This document shows, one piece after another, positions 34,487-44,094 of a stretch of DNA of 48,482 nucleotides. The first letter of the stretch is position 1. Each line of letters starts with the position of its first letter. The translations under genes and the position numbers were made by a program. Below the pieces are notes generated by a model, which searched no databases, was not told the DNA's origin, and saw only the letters and a program-made list of their open reading frames with translations. The stretch is from Shewanella xiamenensis (GTDB lineage: Bacteria; Pseudomonadota; Gammaproteobacteria; Enterobacterales; Shewanellaceae): contig NZ_BMOP01000028.1 of assembly GCF_014647135.1 (NCBI RefSeq), positions 1 to 48,482 of the forward strand. Reading direction: 5' to 3'.

Positions 34487-35782
34487 TTAACCTAAATTCA
34501 TCAACGACTGACGACTATTGACCATATTCGTAAAGCTACGCAATTCTTGGTTTGCTAATTGGCTTGCCATAGGAATATCGGCTTTCATTGGATCGACGGG
34601 TTTACCGTTTACATGGAATTCATAATGTAAATGCGGACCAGTTGAACGCCCAGTATTACCAGATAAAGCAATCACTTGGCCACGTGTGACTCTCTGTCCT
34701 TTACGCACTAATGCCTTTGAAAGGTGTAAATAGCGGGTGCTATATTTACCACCATGTTCAATCACAATATATTTACCTGCAAATTGGTGATCCGTTACTA
34801 AACTCACCACACCATCACCAGGCGCTATAACCTTAGTACCAATAGGGACAGAAAAATCAGTACCATTATGGGGAGAAATACGGCCAGTGATCGGATGTTT
34901 ACGAGCAGGGTTAAAACGTGAACTCATGCGAGGCTGTTTAGCCAATGGAATACGCTGGAAAGCACGCACTAAACTGCGCCCTTTTGCATCATAATAACTG
35001 CCATCGGTATGCTGAAAGGCACTGATTTCTGAACGCCCAGTTTTAATGCTAACACCTAATATTTGACTGCTACCGGTTGCTTCGCCTTCAACATATTGAT
35101 CATTTACCAAAACAGAAAATTTATCTCCTGCATGTAAATCCCGTGCAAAATTCACTTTTTCTTTGAGTAAATCTTCAATCCGCTGAATATCAGCTGCCGC
35201 TAAGCCCATTTTTTGAGCCGATACGTAAAATGAGCCTTTAATATCACCAGTAATAATGCGGTTTTGCCAAACGCCTTCAACGTTAATTTCTTCAACGTTG
35301 AAGCTACCATCTTCATAACGAGTAAATACGACTTGACGTGCGGCGTTAAAATAAAGCTCCAACTTTTGCAGTTGGCCATCATTATCGAGCCAAAACTGAA
35401 TCCGGTTCCCAGGTAATAAGGTATCGAGTGCCAAAATATTTAAATCGGCCTCTAGTACTTTATACATCGTTAGCTGGTCAACACCCGCCTTAGAGAATAA
35501 AGCGCTTAGAGTATCACCGGAGGCAATAACACGCTCAAAATCAGGGGTATTGTCAATAACAGTGGTAGAATCAACAGGCTCAGAAACTTGCGGCAAAACA
35601 GTTTCAATGTCGAGAGCTACGGGAATTCGTTGTGCTGTGGGTACGACATGATTAGCATTCGGCATTAACATCGCCGCACCGATCAATAAACCACCTACGA
35701 GGAGAATATTTTTATGGGCTGAAGATAAATTCTGCAAACGAATTTGCGGAAAATTAGCCAAATTGGGTTTGCCTGTCTGCAA
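34487..35782 (-). CDS. mepM: M23 family peptidoglycan endopeptidase, MepM-like
   Basis: About 431 residues. One N-terminal membrane anchor (AHKNILLVGGLLIGAAMLM) precedes an OapA/LysM-like part (ASGDTLSALFSKAGVDQLTMYKVLEADLN). A middle domain follows, then the M23 catalytic domain (about 280-415) with zinc and catalytic residues in HNGTDFSVPIG and GPHLHYEFHV. MepM cleaves D,D crosslinks between peptidoglycan stems so the sacculus can expand. A TTG at 35782 has AAAGGTGAAAG directly ahead. A GTG three codons upstream (35791) overlaps that site, so TTG is the better start. All catalytic residues are intact. Confidence 0.9.
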   Translation of the reverse strand: MQTGKPNLANFPQIRLQNLSSAHKNILLVGGLLIGAAMLMPNANHVVPTAQRIPVALDIETVLPQVSEPVDSTTVIDNTPDFERVIASGDTLSALFSKAGVDQLTMYKVLEADLNILALDTLLPGNRIQFWLDNDGQLQKLELYFNAARQVVFTRYEDGSFNVEEINVEGVWQNRIITGDIKGSFYVSAQKMGLAAADIQRIEDLLKEKVNFARDLHAGDKFSVLVNDQYVEGEATGSSQILGVSIKTGRSEISAFQHTDGSYYDAKGRSLVRAFQRIPLAKQPRMSSRFNPARKHPITGRISPHNGTDFSVPIGTKVIAPGDGVVSLVTDHQFAGKYIVIEHGGKYSTRYLHLSKALVRKGQRVTRGQVIALSGNTGRSTGPHLHYEFHVNGKPVDPMKADIPMASQLANQELRSFTNMVNSRQSLMNLG

Positions 35783-36049
35783 CGCTTTCACCTTTTGTTA
35801 TCGTTTTTGCGTTATATTTTTGAACCAGTCCCACCTAGGGAAGCCCGAATTTTCCCAACTTATCCCAAAAAACCGATTATGACAAACGCTATTTTGCACT
35901 TTAACAGCACTATTTCCCAAAAACATGCGTCAGTTAGCACTTTAAATCGATTGTGCGTTCTGTATCCAGATGTTAAATAGCACAAAATAACGTCTTCCAT
36001 CACAATAAAAACAATAAGTTAAATAAACAATTAATCCCTTTAACTGACA

Positions 36050-39000
36050 CTAAGGCAAAATCACCTTGATTTCGCTCCCATGGGAGGTTTTCAACAGATC
36101 TATTCGAGTGTTTATCTGCTCTTTCATCTCAGAAACATGAGATATCACGCCGATCATCCTACCCGCCGATTGCAAATCCATTAAGGTACGGATGGCAAGT
36201 TCAAGGGAGTCCTGATCTAGGCTGCCAAAACCTTCGTCGATAAATAACGTATCAAGTTTTATCCCACCGGCGTAGGCTTGCACCACGTCTGATAAACCCA
36301 GCGCCATAGATAAAGCTGCCATAAAACTCTCCCCACCACTTAAGGTCGCCACGGGACGCACTTTTGCGGTGTAAGCGTCTTCGACTTCAAGCTCAAGCCC
36401 TGATGCCTTATTTCCCTTCGCTCTGTCTTCTTTACGCAGTAATCGATAACGACCTTTACTCATCAGGTGTAATCTCTGAGTTGCTACGAGTAAAACATCA
36501 TCGAGTAATACGCTTAATACAAAACGTTGCAGAGAAATCTTGTTGCCGGTATTGCCATTGGCCACATCGGCCAAGGTGCCAATAATGGCGTATTCATCCT
36601 CAAGGGCTTTCGCTTTTTGATCGACAATACTGAGCTGTGTTTGAGTTTGTTTAAGCAAAGAGAACCGCGTATTAAGTTGGCTCCATGTAGCTTCAGCGAG
36701 ATTAAGTTGTTGGTGCTTTTCTGCAAGCATGGCTTCTAGGGCATCAAGGTCGGGTACGCTGACATCAGTAAGCTCAGTTCTTAGCTGATCAAGCTGTGAT
36801 TGATTTAAGGCGCACTGTCGATGATAGGTTTCAATACGCTCGCCCAACACTTGAATTTGCTCATCGGCTAATAATGCCGCCCTTAATGCGTCCCTATCAG
36901 TAAAACCCGCTAAATGCAGTTGTGAGTTAAGGTCACCATCGGTCAAAGCCTGCTGCTCATCTGCGCTATGGCAGCGTAGTATCGCAGCCTCTAGCGCCGT
37001 TTGCGCCGCCACACAATGCTCAGATGCCTGCTTTAGTGAGTTTCTAAGAGCATGAATCTGCTCACGACTCTTCTCAAGCTGCCGTTGATTATCATTAATC
37101 GCTTGATTTAACGCAGTAAGCGAGCGGTATTCGTCAGGGATCCGAAGCGCCTTTTCCGCTAATTGACCGGATAGACGCGCCACTTCACCTTCTTGTTGAT
37201 GATACCGCTCACGCTCAAGCTCTAATTGTTGCGTCAATGCTAACTCTTGCTGCTGCAACGCTTTGATTTGCTGCTGTAACTGCTGCAATGCTTGGGTGGC
37301 GACTTCAGCTTGTTTTGCTTGGCGTGTTAATTCCTCAAGCCGATGGACATGCGATTCAAGTGGTAACTCAACCGTATCCCCCAGCGAGGAGGCCAGTTCA
37401 TTTGCCTGCGACTGCTGTGCTTCTAACTGTTTTTGTAGCCCCCGGTACTCTGCCCTCGCTTTGCTGAGCTGTTCGAGTGCATTCACCTCGGCATCCTGCG
37501 CAGCTTGCAGCTGTGCGTCCGTTGGTAAATGATCATGACTGGTTGCAGGATGAGGATGCTCGATACTGCCGCAAACTGGGCAGGGTTCTTCGAGTTTGAG
37601 CTCCCTCGCTAAAATGGCCGCTTGGCCTTGAAACCAACTGAGCTGTAAAGACTTATAGTCACTTAGCGCTGCCTGATGCTGCGCGCTCAGCGTCTTTCCT
37701 TGTAATCCTGCTTGTACAAGCGCCTCTTCGGTTTGTGCAACTTTGGCGCAGATTTGTTGCCATTGTTTGAACAACTCAAGTAAGTGGCGCTGTTGCTGCA
37801 AGGCTTGTGCGGTCGCGAGTTGACGCTCACTTTGCTGTTGTAATGCTGGCAATTGATTTTCATAGGTGCTGCGCTGATCAACTAAGCTTACAAGCGCCGT
37901 CTTAGTCTCTTGCCCCTGCTCTTTGGTTTGTTGCAGTATCTCTTTTGCCTGCGATAAAGCTTGTTCAAGGCTAGAAAATTCTGCCAACTGCGGTACTAAC
38001 GTGCTGAGTTGATTATGTTGTTGTTCAAAATCGCGCAGCTGTTGTTCAAGGGGAATAAGTTCCTGCGCTTCGATCTCAGCTTTGGCAAGCGCAAGCTTTG
38101 CCGTATCGAGAGCCATTTGGGCATGGCTGCGCTGATCATTAGCAATTGTCGCTTCCTGCTCCCTCGATAACGCATTATCCAATAAGGGCTTAAGACGCTG
38201 CGCTTGCTCTGCCACATTCAGGCGAGCCGTTTGCGCTGCAATATCTGCTTGCTGTTCATGAAGCAAAGTGGCTTGGGATTCTAATTCACTTAAACGAGTA
38301 AATTCAGCAAACCGTTGCTGCGCACTGTCATGCTGTTTTAACGCCTGTAGATGCGCCGCCGTGCTACGTTCTTTCGCGGCGATAGCGGCCGCCAATTCGG
38401 GTTCTATTCGACTAAATTCAGCGGCAAGCTCGTCGTCACTCGCTAGCTCCGCGGTTTGTAGAATGCCATCGCGACGCGCACGCTGCTCTTTAACCAAGCC
38501 GCGGATATCGGCCGCCTTCGCCTTTAAGATATCTTCAATACGTTTATAGATATGGGTTTGAAATAATTGACTAAAAATTTGCTCACGCGCCTTGGAGTCA
38601 GCCATGAGTAATTCACGAAACTTCCCCTGTGGCAGCACCATAACCTGACGAAATTGTTCTACGTCTAAGCCCGTTAACGCTTCAATTTCAGCCGTTGCCT
38701 CTGAGACTTTACTGGCGACTAATAGGGTTTCAGTACCATCGGGAGCGATCTTAAACAGCTGCGCCTCGCTCTTTTGGACTGTCGAACCCTCGCCATTCTT
38801 TTTGAGTCTGTCCTGTTCGGGCACTCGGCGAATACGATAAGCAGTGTTACCCAATTTAAAACTAAAGGTCACCTCAGTAAGCAGATTATCATCGGCCATA
38901 TCGCAGCGCATTTGGCTGCCTTCACGCTCATTGCCGGTGGTTTTTCCATACAACGCAAAGCAGATACCATCGAGCAGAGTCGTTTTACCCGCGCCAGTTG

Positions 39001-39106
39001 GCCCGTTGATCAAAAATAACGGATTATCACCAAGTTCAGTAAAATCAATGGTCTGAGTCGAAGCAAATGGGCCAAAAGCCGACATGGAAAGTTGTAGAGG
39101 CTTCAT
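36050..39106 (-). CDS. sbcC: Nuclease SbcCD subunit C
   Basis: A 1018-residue SMC-like ATPase of the Mre11-Rad50 family. The Walker A is INGPTGAGKTTLLDGI (residues 34-49). Long coiled coils lead to the zinc-hook motif CPVCG (about 510), return, and end in the signature LSGGESFMAALSMALGLS and Walker B FIDEGFGSLD. With SbcD it cleaves hairpins, long palindromes and blocked DNA ends. It overlaps sbcD by 4 bp (ATGA), so subunit ratios are coupled. The length is typical. Confidence 0.97.
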   Translation of the reverse strand: MKPLQLSMSAFGPFASTQTIDFTELGDNPLFLINGPTGAGKTTLLDGICFALYGKTTGNEREGSQMRCDMADDNLLTEVTFSFKLGNTAYRIRRVPEQDRLKKNGEGSTVQKSEAQLFKIAPDGTETLLVASKVSEATAEIEALTGLDVEQFRQVMVLPQGKFRELLMADSKAREQIFSQLFQTHIYKRIEDILKAKAADIRGLVKEQRARRDGILQTAELASDDELAAEFSRIEPELAAAIAAKERSTAAHLQALKQHDSAQQRFAEFTRLSELESQATLLHEQQADIAAQTARLNVAEQAQRLKPLLDNALSREQEATIANDQRSHAQMALDTAKLALAKAEIEAQELIPLEQQLRDFEQQHNQLSTLVPQLAEFSSLEQALSQAKEILQQTKEQGQETKTALVSLVDQRSTYENQLPALQQQSERQLATAQALQQQRHLLELFKQWQQICAKVAQTEEALVQAGLQGKTLSAQHQAALSDYKSLQLSWFQGQAAILARELKLEEPCPVCGSIEHPHPATSHDHLPTDAQLQAAQDAEVNALEQLSKARAEYRGLQKQLEAQQSQANELASSLGDTVELPLESHVHRLEELTRQAKQAEVATQALQQLQQQIKALQQQELALTQQLELERERYHQQEGEVARLSGQLAEKALRIPDEYRSLTALNQAINDNQRQLEKSREQIHALRNSLKQASEHCVAAQTALEAAILRCHSADEQQALTDGDLNSQLHLAGFTDRDALRAALLADEQIQVLGERIETYHRQCALNQSQLDQLRTELTDVSVPDLDALEAMLAEKHQQLNLAEATWSQLNTRFSLLKQTQTQLSIVDQKAKALEDEYAIIGTLADVANGNTGNKISLQRFVLSVLLDDVLLVATQRLHLMSKGRYRLLRKEDRAKGNKASGLELEVEDAYTAKVRPVATLSGGESFMAALSMALGLSDVVQAYAGGIKLDTLFIDEGFGSLDQDSLELAIRTLMDLQSAGRMIGVISHVSEMKEQINTRIDLLKTSHGSEIKVILP

Positions 39107-40302
39107 TCTGCCTGCTCCTCTTTTACGTCACGATGTGTTTCGCTGCGTTCAAGTTCGTCTCGATGAAGCTGGGTTAGGATATCCTCCATCACCGCCTGCT
39201 GCGCCGGCGTTAATTCATCCCCCGAGACTTGGGCAAAAAAGTCACGGAACATGGCCATTTCACCTTTTTTTATATGATCTCGATTGAGCACCACCGCCTG
39301 ATCGCCCGCCATCAATCCGGTGCGTTCTAAATGCAGCACATTGGGATAAACACTGCGCAGTTTGCCCATGGCATCTAAAATGGCGTGTTTATCGAGCAGA
39401 CGCACCATTAAATAATCCTCACGCTTGGCATCGGTTTTCCCTACTGCTAATAAATGTGCCAATTCACCTTCAATTATCCGCACATCACGTAGCGCAGTTA
39501 AGGGTAAGAGTTGGATTTGAGCGGGAGATTGCGCAGCGATATCCACTAAGGTGACAGACTTATGCTGGTGTTGCTCACTAAAGGAATATTTTAGGATTGA
39601 GCCTGAGTAGCGCACCTGTTCGCAGCCTTTGTATTGCGGACCATGTAAATGCCCTAGGGCGACATAGTCAAACTCACTAAACAGCCGTGGGGAAATTTTA
39701 TCCGCGCCGCCGATACTTAATGGCCGTTCGGATTCAGACTCGCTGCCACCATCCAAAAAGCAATGGCTCACCACCACTTTAGGTAAACCTTGGCTATCAT
39801 GGGAGCGGACCTGTTCTAGCAATAACGCCATCGCCTCTTCATGGCTCGATACGCTAAGGCCTTTGGCATCGGTATCAAAAACTTGGCGCACGGTAGCAGG
39901 TTCAGCGTAAGGCAGCGGATAAAAGTAAGCGTCGCCACTGGCACTGGTTAAACGAGTAGGCACTAATTCGGCCTGTAGCGGCCCAATAATATGTAAACCA
40001 CTGGCAGCCATTTGTTTAGCAGCAAATCCCAAACGCTCATGGCCATCGTGATTGCCAGCAATCATCAGCACTTGTATACCCAATTGGTTAATAAGGCGAT
40101 TAAGCACATCATTAAGCAAAGCGACGGCACTGGCGGGTGGAATCGATCTATCGTAAATGTCCCCTGCAATAATCACCGCATCAACACTGTGCTGCTGCGC
40201 CAATGCAACAATTTGATCAAGTACATAGGCCTGATCATCCAGTAATGATTGATTATGTAACTGACGGCCAATATGCCAGTCTGAGGTGTGGATAAATCGC
40301 AT
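39103..40302 (-). CDS. sbcD: Nuclease SbcCD subunit D
   Basis: A 399-residue Mre11-type phosphoesterase. The metal-binding motifs in order are SDWHIGR, AGDIYDR, GNHDGHERL, SHCFLDGG and GHLHGPQ. It is the nuclease partner of SbcC, acting on hairpins and double-strand ends in the cytoplasm. Its stop overlaps the sbcC start. No LexA box was seen upstream. Confidence 0.97.
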   Translation of the reverse strand: MRFIHTSDWHIGRQLHNQSLLDDQAYVLDQIVALAQQHSVDAVIIAGDIYDRSIPPASAVALLNDVLNRLINQLGIQVLMIAGNHDGHERLGFAAKQMAASGLHIIGPLQAELVPTRLTSASGDAYFYPLPYAEPATVRQVFDTDAKGLSVSSHEEAMALLLEQVRSHDSQGLPKVVVSHCFLDGGSESESERPLSIGGADKISPRLFSEFDYVALGHLHGPQYKGCEQVRYSGSILKYSFSEQHQHKSVTLVDIAAQSPAQIQLLPLTALRDVRIIEGELAHLLAVGKTDAKREDYLMVRLLDKHAILDAMGKLRSVYPNVLHLERTGLMAGDQAVVLNRDHIKKGEMAMFRDFFAQVSGDELTPAQQAVMEDILTQLHRDELERSETHRDVKEEQAE

Positions 40303-40517
40303 TGTTGCTAAACCTTAATGGATACTAAGCCAACGCTATGGCGCGAGATGCTTATCGTTAAGTTGTTTGTCGAAGCTGCTTGTCGGATAACCTCGCCCAA
40401 TGACTCGCCAATAAACCCTAAAAACACTTTAAAAAATGCTAGGTTATCCTAAAAAATGCCGCTGAGTATAGTCAATACAATGGGAGTGGAGAGATTTACA
40501 GCAAAGAGGTCGAAGAC

Positions 40518-40543
40518 TGCGCTAACAGATCACCATTAGCGCA
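40518..40543 (-). repeat. 8-bp hairpin downstream of the TauE/YfcA gene
   Basis: TGCGCTAA and TTAGCGCA pair around a 10-nt loop, 52 bp past the transporter stop codon. No T run follows on the minus strand, so it is at most a weak terminator. Confidence 0.35.
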
Positions 40544-40594
40544 AATAAGGTCAGTGCTCAGCTTGAAGAAAGTTGATCCGTACCAAAATCATCA

Positions 40595-41365
40595 TCAAAA
40601 CAGTTGGTATTGGCTGGCGAGCAATTTCACACTCATGGCCAGTGACATGGTCACTACTAAGGGCTTAATGATCTTTGTACCCTTAGTGACCACTAAACGT
40701 GATCCTAAGGTTGCCCCAATGGCTTGGCCCGCTAACATCACTAAGCCGAGTAACCAAATGACTTTTCCGCCAAGGGCGAAAAAAATCAGCGAGGCAATAT
40801 TGGTCGAAAAATTCAGCACCTTTGCGTGAGCCGTCGCTTTAGCGAGGCCAAAACCCGCAAGGGTAACAAACGCCAACGCAAAAAAGCTGCCAGTCCCCGG
40901 ACCAAAAAAGCCATCATACAAGCCCACACCTAACGCGGCAGTAAAAGCAAAGGCGGTAGGGGTTAAGACTTGGTGGCGATCATCTTCCGAAATCTTTTTC
41001 GAGAACAAAAAGTAGCAACCAATAGCGAGGATTAAAAACGGCAATACTAACTCAAGGATTTTGGTATCCACTAACTGCACCAACACTGTACCTAACGCCG
41101 CGCCGATAAAGGCACAAAACAGCGCGAGTTTGACAGTTTTGAGATCAACCAATCCCTTACGAACAAAGTACAAGCTCGCAAAAAAGCTGCCACCGCAGGC
41201 CTGTAACTTGTTAGTGCCAAGGGCGACCGCTGGCGGTAACCCAGCCCACATTAACGCAGGAATGGTCAGTAATCCCCCACCTCCAGCAATAGAGTCGATA
41301 AAGCCCGCCACCATCGCCACGCCAAACAGTAATGCTGCAACTTGCAGAGTTAATTCAAATTCCAT
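40595..41365 (-). CDS. yfcA: TauE/SafE (TSUP) family transporter YfcA-like
   Basis: A 256-residue membrane protein with about eight hydrophobic segments. The family motifs are VAGFIDSIAGGGGLLTIPALMWAGLPPAVALGTNKLQ in the first half and GLYDGFFGPGTGSF in the second. The ATG at 41365 is used, since the 13 codons upstream look non-coding. Members of the family export sulfite, sulfoacetate or related organic anions; the substrate here is unknown. It is divergent from a LysR-type gene 135 bp away, which may regulate it. Confidence 0.85.
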   Translation of the reverse strand: MEFELTLQVAALLFGVAMVAGFIDSIAGGGGLLTIPALMWAGLPPAVALGTNKLQACGGSFFASLYFVRKGLVDLKTVKLALFCAFIGAALGTVLVQLVDTKILELVLPFLILAIGCYFLFSKKISEDDRHQVLTPTAFAFTAALGVGLYDGFFGPGTGSFFALAFVTLAGFGLAKATAHAKVLNFSTNIASLIFFALGGKVIWLLGLVMLAGQAIGATLGSRLVVTKGTKIIKPLVVTMSLAMSVKLLASQYQLF

Positions 41366-41500
41366 GATTTTTATAATTGAGTTATAGGAGCTAAGGCTTC
41401 GCATTAGACTGCGTTTGCCTTATAAATGCAAAGGAGTTATTGTCGCGCTAGCGTGAGCAAAGCTCACACTAAACCGTTTGTTAAACACCTAGATTTGGAT

Positions 41501-42400
41501 ATGAATATGTTTACTAGCTTGCCACCGCTCAATGCATTACGGGCATTCGAGTCTGCTGCCCGCTTACAGAGTATGACGCTGGCGAGCAAAGAACTGCACG
41601 TCACCCATGGCGCAATCAGTAAACAAATCAGGGTATTAGAAGATTTTTTAGGTTTCGCCCTCTTTGTTAGGCTACATAAAAAAGTCGAACTCACTGACGA
41701 AGCCAAGCGTTACTTCCCCCACGTACAAGCGGCGCTGCAAACCTTATCGAGCGCCACCGCCGATTTGCGTAGCCAAGGTTCTCGGCCACAAACCTTAGCC
41801 ATCAATGTATTACCAAGTTTAACCATCAACTGGTTAATCCCTCGTATGGAGCAATTTAAGTCGCGTTATCCACATTTATATGTGGATCTCTCGATAGGTG
41901 ACTTTGCCGTTGACTTCAGCCAAGGGCGCTACGACATCGCGATCCGCAGTAGTACCAAGCTGCCCAAAGGAGTGAATTACATCAAACTCATGGATGAAGA
42001 TCTGTGCTTAGTTTGTGCGCCGTCATTGGCCCCAAAACTGAAATGTATTGAGGATATTAATCATGTCACCTTACTCAAACACACCACTCGCCCAGAACTT
42101 TGGGATTATTGGGCTGAAAAGGTAGGCTTAACACTCACGCAAGAGCAAACCTTTGGCGTGGAGCATTTTTACATGTTGAGTCAGGCGGCTGCCAGTGGCA
42201 TGGGCGCGGCGTTGATCCCACGCTTTTTTATTGAAGAACAATTAGCTAACGGCAGTTTAGTCATCCCCTTTCATGCACCGTTTACCAGCCCATACGTTTA
42301 TTACCTACTCACGCCTAAATCCCCAAGCTTGCCGTTAAAAGTGCAAGCATTTATCGAGTGGATGCTCGACCTCTTCGCTCCTTATCGCAATGCATGCTAA
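41501..42400 (+). CDS. LysR family transcriptional regulator (GcvA-like)
   Basis: A 299-residue regulator. The winged helix-turn-helix is residues 10-65 (NALRAFESAARLQSMTLASKELHVTHGAISKQIRVLEDFLG), followed by a periplasmic-binding-protein-like effector domain (about 90-295). The opening PPLNALRAFESAARL is typical of the GcvA/AmpR branch. The ATG at 41501 is used, with one at 41507 also possible. It is divergent from the TauE/YfcA gene, so that transporter is the likeliest target. The effector is unknown. Confidence 0.85.
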   Translation: MNMFTSLPPLNALRAFESAARLQSMTLASKELHVTHGAISKQIRVLEDFLGFALFVRLHKKVELTDEAKRYFPHVQAALQTLSSATADLRSQGSRPQTLAINVLPSLTINWLIPRMEQFKSRYPHLYVDLSIGDFAVDFSQGRYDIAIRSSTKLPKGVNYIKLMDEDLCLVCAPSLAPKLKCIEDINHVTLLKHTTRPELWDYWAEKVGLTLTQEQTFGVEHFYMLSQAAASGMGAALIPRFFIEEQLANGSLVIPFHAPFTSPYVYYLLTPKSPSLPLKVQAFIEWMLDLFAPYRNAC

Positions 42401-42405
42401 AAACT

Positions 42406-42429
42406 AAAAACCACCCGAAGGTGGTTTTT
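42406..42429. terminator. Bidirectional terminator between LysR gene and small exported protein
   Basis: AAAAACCACC (42406-42415), loop CGAA and GGTGGTTTTT (42420-42429) form a perfect 10-bp stem with T runs on both strands. It serves the LysR gene and the convergent gene to the right. Confidence 0.9.
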
Positions 42430-42450
42430 ACGTCAGTCATAGTAACCACG

Positions 42451-42846
42451 TTACATGGTTGCCATTGTCCAATAATCGAGGCGCTTTTGAGGATCAGCCA
42501 GTAAGTTTTTACACTCTTCTTTATATTTCCCCATCAATACCCCGAGATTACTAGAGCCACCCAGGCTTTGTATTTGACGAGCTTTGGCATCGGCAACGGC
42601 TTGGGTCACCTCGGCTTCTGACTGGTATTTCTTCGCCAGATTTTCGGCTTCAACTTTAGACGCTTTTAAGCGTTCACCCACCGCTTGCATTTGTGGGGCA
42701 TTCATGGCGCCAATCGCTTCAGAGCTAATTTGATAATAGGCTGCACATTCTATGGCTTCTTTAGCCAGAGCCTGTTGGGCTTCATCCGCAAACACGCTGT
42801 GGCTCATCGTCAGCATAAGACCTGCAATAGCAAAAGCTTTTAACAT
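42451..42846 (-). CDS. Small secreted/periplasmic protein
   Basis: A 131-residue protein with a clear Sec signal peptide (LKAFAIAGLMLTMSHSVFA, cut before DEAQQ). The mature part is a helical, Ala/Glu/Lys-rich protein with two Cys residues (ECAAYY near 34 and ECKNLL near 112) that could form a disulfide. No family recognised. It sits between a LysR gene and an acetyltransferase gene, each separate by spacing, so the context says little. Confidence 0.75.
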   Translation of the reverse strand: MLKAFAIAGLMLTMSHSVFADEAQQALAKEAIECAAYYQISSEAIGAMNAPQMQAVGERLKASKVEAENLAKKYQSEAEVTQAVADAKARQIQSLGGSSNLGVLMGKYKEECKNLLADPQKRLDYWTMATM

Positions 42847-42890
42847 TGATATTGTCCTTTTTATTAGTAATTAAGAGTAAGCGACTTAAG

Positions 42891-43346
42891 CTAAGGATTT
42901 AGCTCAAGTTCATAGGTTACAAATTGTTGATCGCGCACAAACCCAAGTGCTTCATAAAGCCCTTGAGCACGTAAATTCTCTTTTTGGGTTTCGAGCACTA
43001 AATAACGTGCTCCTTGGCTACGAGCATAGTCTGCTGCCCGTTGTACCAGCGCCCGACCTAGCCCGACACATCGCGCATGCTGCGTGACAAATACATCATT
43101 CAGAATAAAAATCGGCGCTAAATTAAGGGATGAAAAACTGGGATATAACTGCACAAAACCCAAGCCTAAACCTTGAGGTGAGCGCGCAAAAAAAATTACC
43201 GATGACCCCTCATGCAAACGAGTTCGGATAAACAGCTCACCGGCCTCTACATCATCCTTACAGCCATAAAACTGCCGATACTCATTAAATAAAGGAGCAA
43301 TATCATGACTGTGGGACTCATTAGCTTGAATGATTCTATTTGCCAT
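42891..43346 (-). CDS. GNAT family N-acetyltransferase
   Basis: About 151 residues. The acetyl-CoA loop is in VGLGRALVQRAADYARSQGARYLVLETQ, and the closing GLYEALGFVRDQQFVTYEL is typical. The start is uncertain: the ATG at 43346 begins at the first strand (ANRIIQANESHSHDI), and an ATG ten codons upstream (43376) is also open. GNAT proteins acetylate amines of small molecules, tRNA or proteins; the substrate is unknown. Confidence 0.85.
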   Translation of the reverse strand: MANRIIQANESHSHDIAPLFNEYRQFYGCKDDVEAGELFIRTRLHEGSSVIFFARSPQGLGLGFVQLYPSFSSLNLAPIFILNDVFVTQHARCVGLGRALVQRAADYARSQGARYLVLETQKENLRAQGLYEALGFVRDQQFVTYELELNP

Positions 43347-43395
43347 CGGCTTAACCAACCTTAAGTCCATATCCATATTGACGTCTTATCAAGCT

Positions 43396-43416
43396 ATATC
43401 TACTCATAGTAGATAT
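43396..43416. promoter_or_regulatory. 21-nt perfect palindrome between two GNAT genes
   Basis: ATATCTACT (43396-43404), centre CAT and AGTAGATAT (43408-43416). It lies upstream of the 42891 GNAT gene and just beyond the stop of the other GNAT gene. With a 3-nt centre and no T run it looks more like an operator than a terminator. The regulator is unknown. Confidence 0.4.
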
Positions 43417-43439
43417 GCGCGATACGCATCCATCATTCC

Positions 43440-44042
43440 TTACACTACCAGTCGCTGTTGTAAGCGAAAGATTAAATGATGTTTCACCGTCGCCCACTCA
43501 GAATCAATAATGGAATAAACCACAGTGTCCCGAATGGTGCCATCCTTAAGAATTTTATTATTCCGTAAAACCCCATCTTGCTTGGCTCCTAAACGAGCGA
43601 TGGCTTGGCGCGAAGCTTGATTGTGCCAATGGGTTCTAAACTCCACCGCAATGGCCTCAAGGGTTTCGAAGGCAAAGGTGAGTAGTAGCAATTTAGCCTC
43701 GGTATTAATACCTGTGCGCTGGGCGCGCTTAGCATACCAAGTGTAACCAATCTCTAAATGGCGATGCTCACTCTCCCAATGGCAAATGCGCGTACAACCC
43801 ACAATCTCACCAGAAACTTTGTCTCGCACCGCAAAGGGAAAACTTTCCCCACGGGATTTTTCAGCTAAGGCTTTCATTACATAAGCTTTCATCTCACTCG
43901 GCTCAGGCACACTGGTAAACCATAAACGCCACAGTTCACCATCGGTGACCGCTAAGCTAAGTGCCGCCACATGGGATAACGACAAAGGCTCTAGAACGAC
44001 ATATTCACCATTTAAACACGCTGAAAGATCATCATTGCCCAT
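43440..44042 (-). CDS. RimJ/RimL-type GNAT acetyltransferase
   Basis: A 200-residue acetyltransferase of the RimJ/RimL branch. Recognisable parts are GEYVVLEPLSLSHVAAL, then VGCTRICHWESEHRHLEIGYTWYAKRAQRTGINTEAKLLLLTFAFETL, then VEFRTHWHNQASRQAIARLGAKQDGVLRNN. That block is characteristic of this family. Members acetylate protein N-termini or small molecules; the substrate is unknown. The next gene on the same strand is another GNAT gene 93 bp downstream, but the two are only distantly related. Confidence 0.88.
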   Translation of the reverse strand: MGNDDLSACLNGEYVVLEPLSLSHVAALSLAVTDGELWRLWFTSVPEPSEMKAYVMKALAEKSRGESFPFAVRDKVSGEIVGCTRICHWESEHRHLEIGYTWYAKRAQRTGINTEAKLLLLTFAFETLEAIAVEFRTHWHNQASRQAIARLGAKQDGVLRNNKILKDGTIRDTVVYSIIDSEWATVKHHLIFRLQQRLVV

Positions 44043-44064
44043 TATCTCGTCTCCATTAACGCGG

Positions 44065-44094
44065 TAAAAAGTGTGCTATTGCGCACACTTTTTA
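44065..44094 (-). terminator. Hairpin just upstream of the RimJ/L-type gene
   Basis: TAAAAAGTGTGC (44065-44076) pairs perfectly with GCACACTTTTTA (44083-44094) around TATTGC. On the minus strand the stem is followed by a T-rich segment, and the ATG begins only 22 nt further on. It could be a terminator of an upstream transcript or an attenuator in the leader of this gene. Confidence 0.55.
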
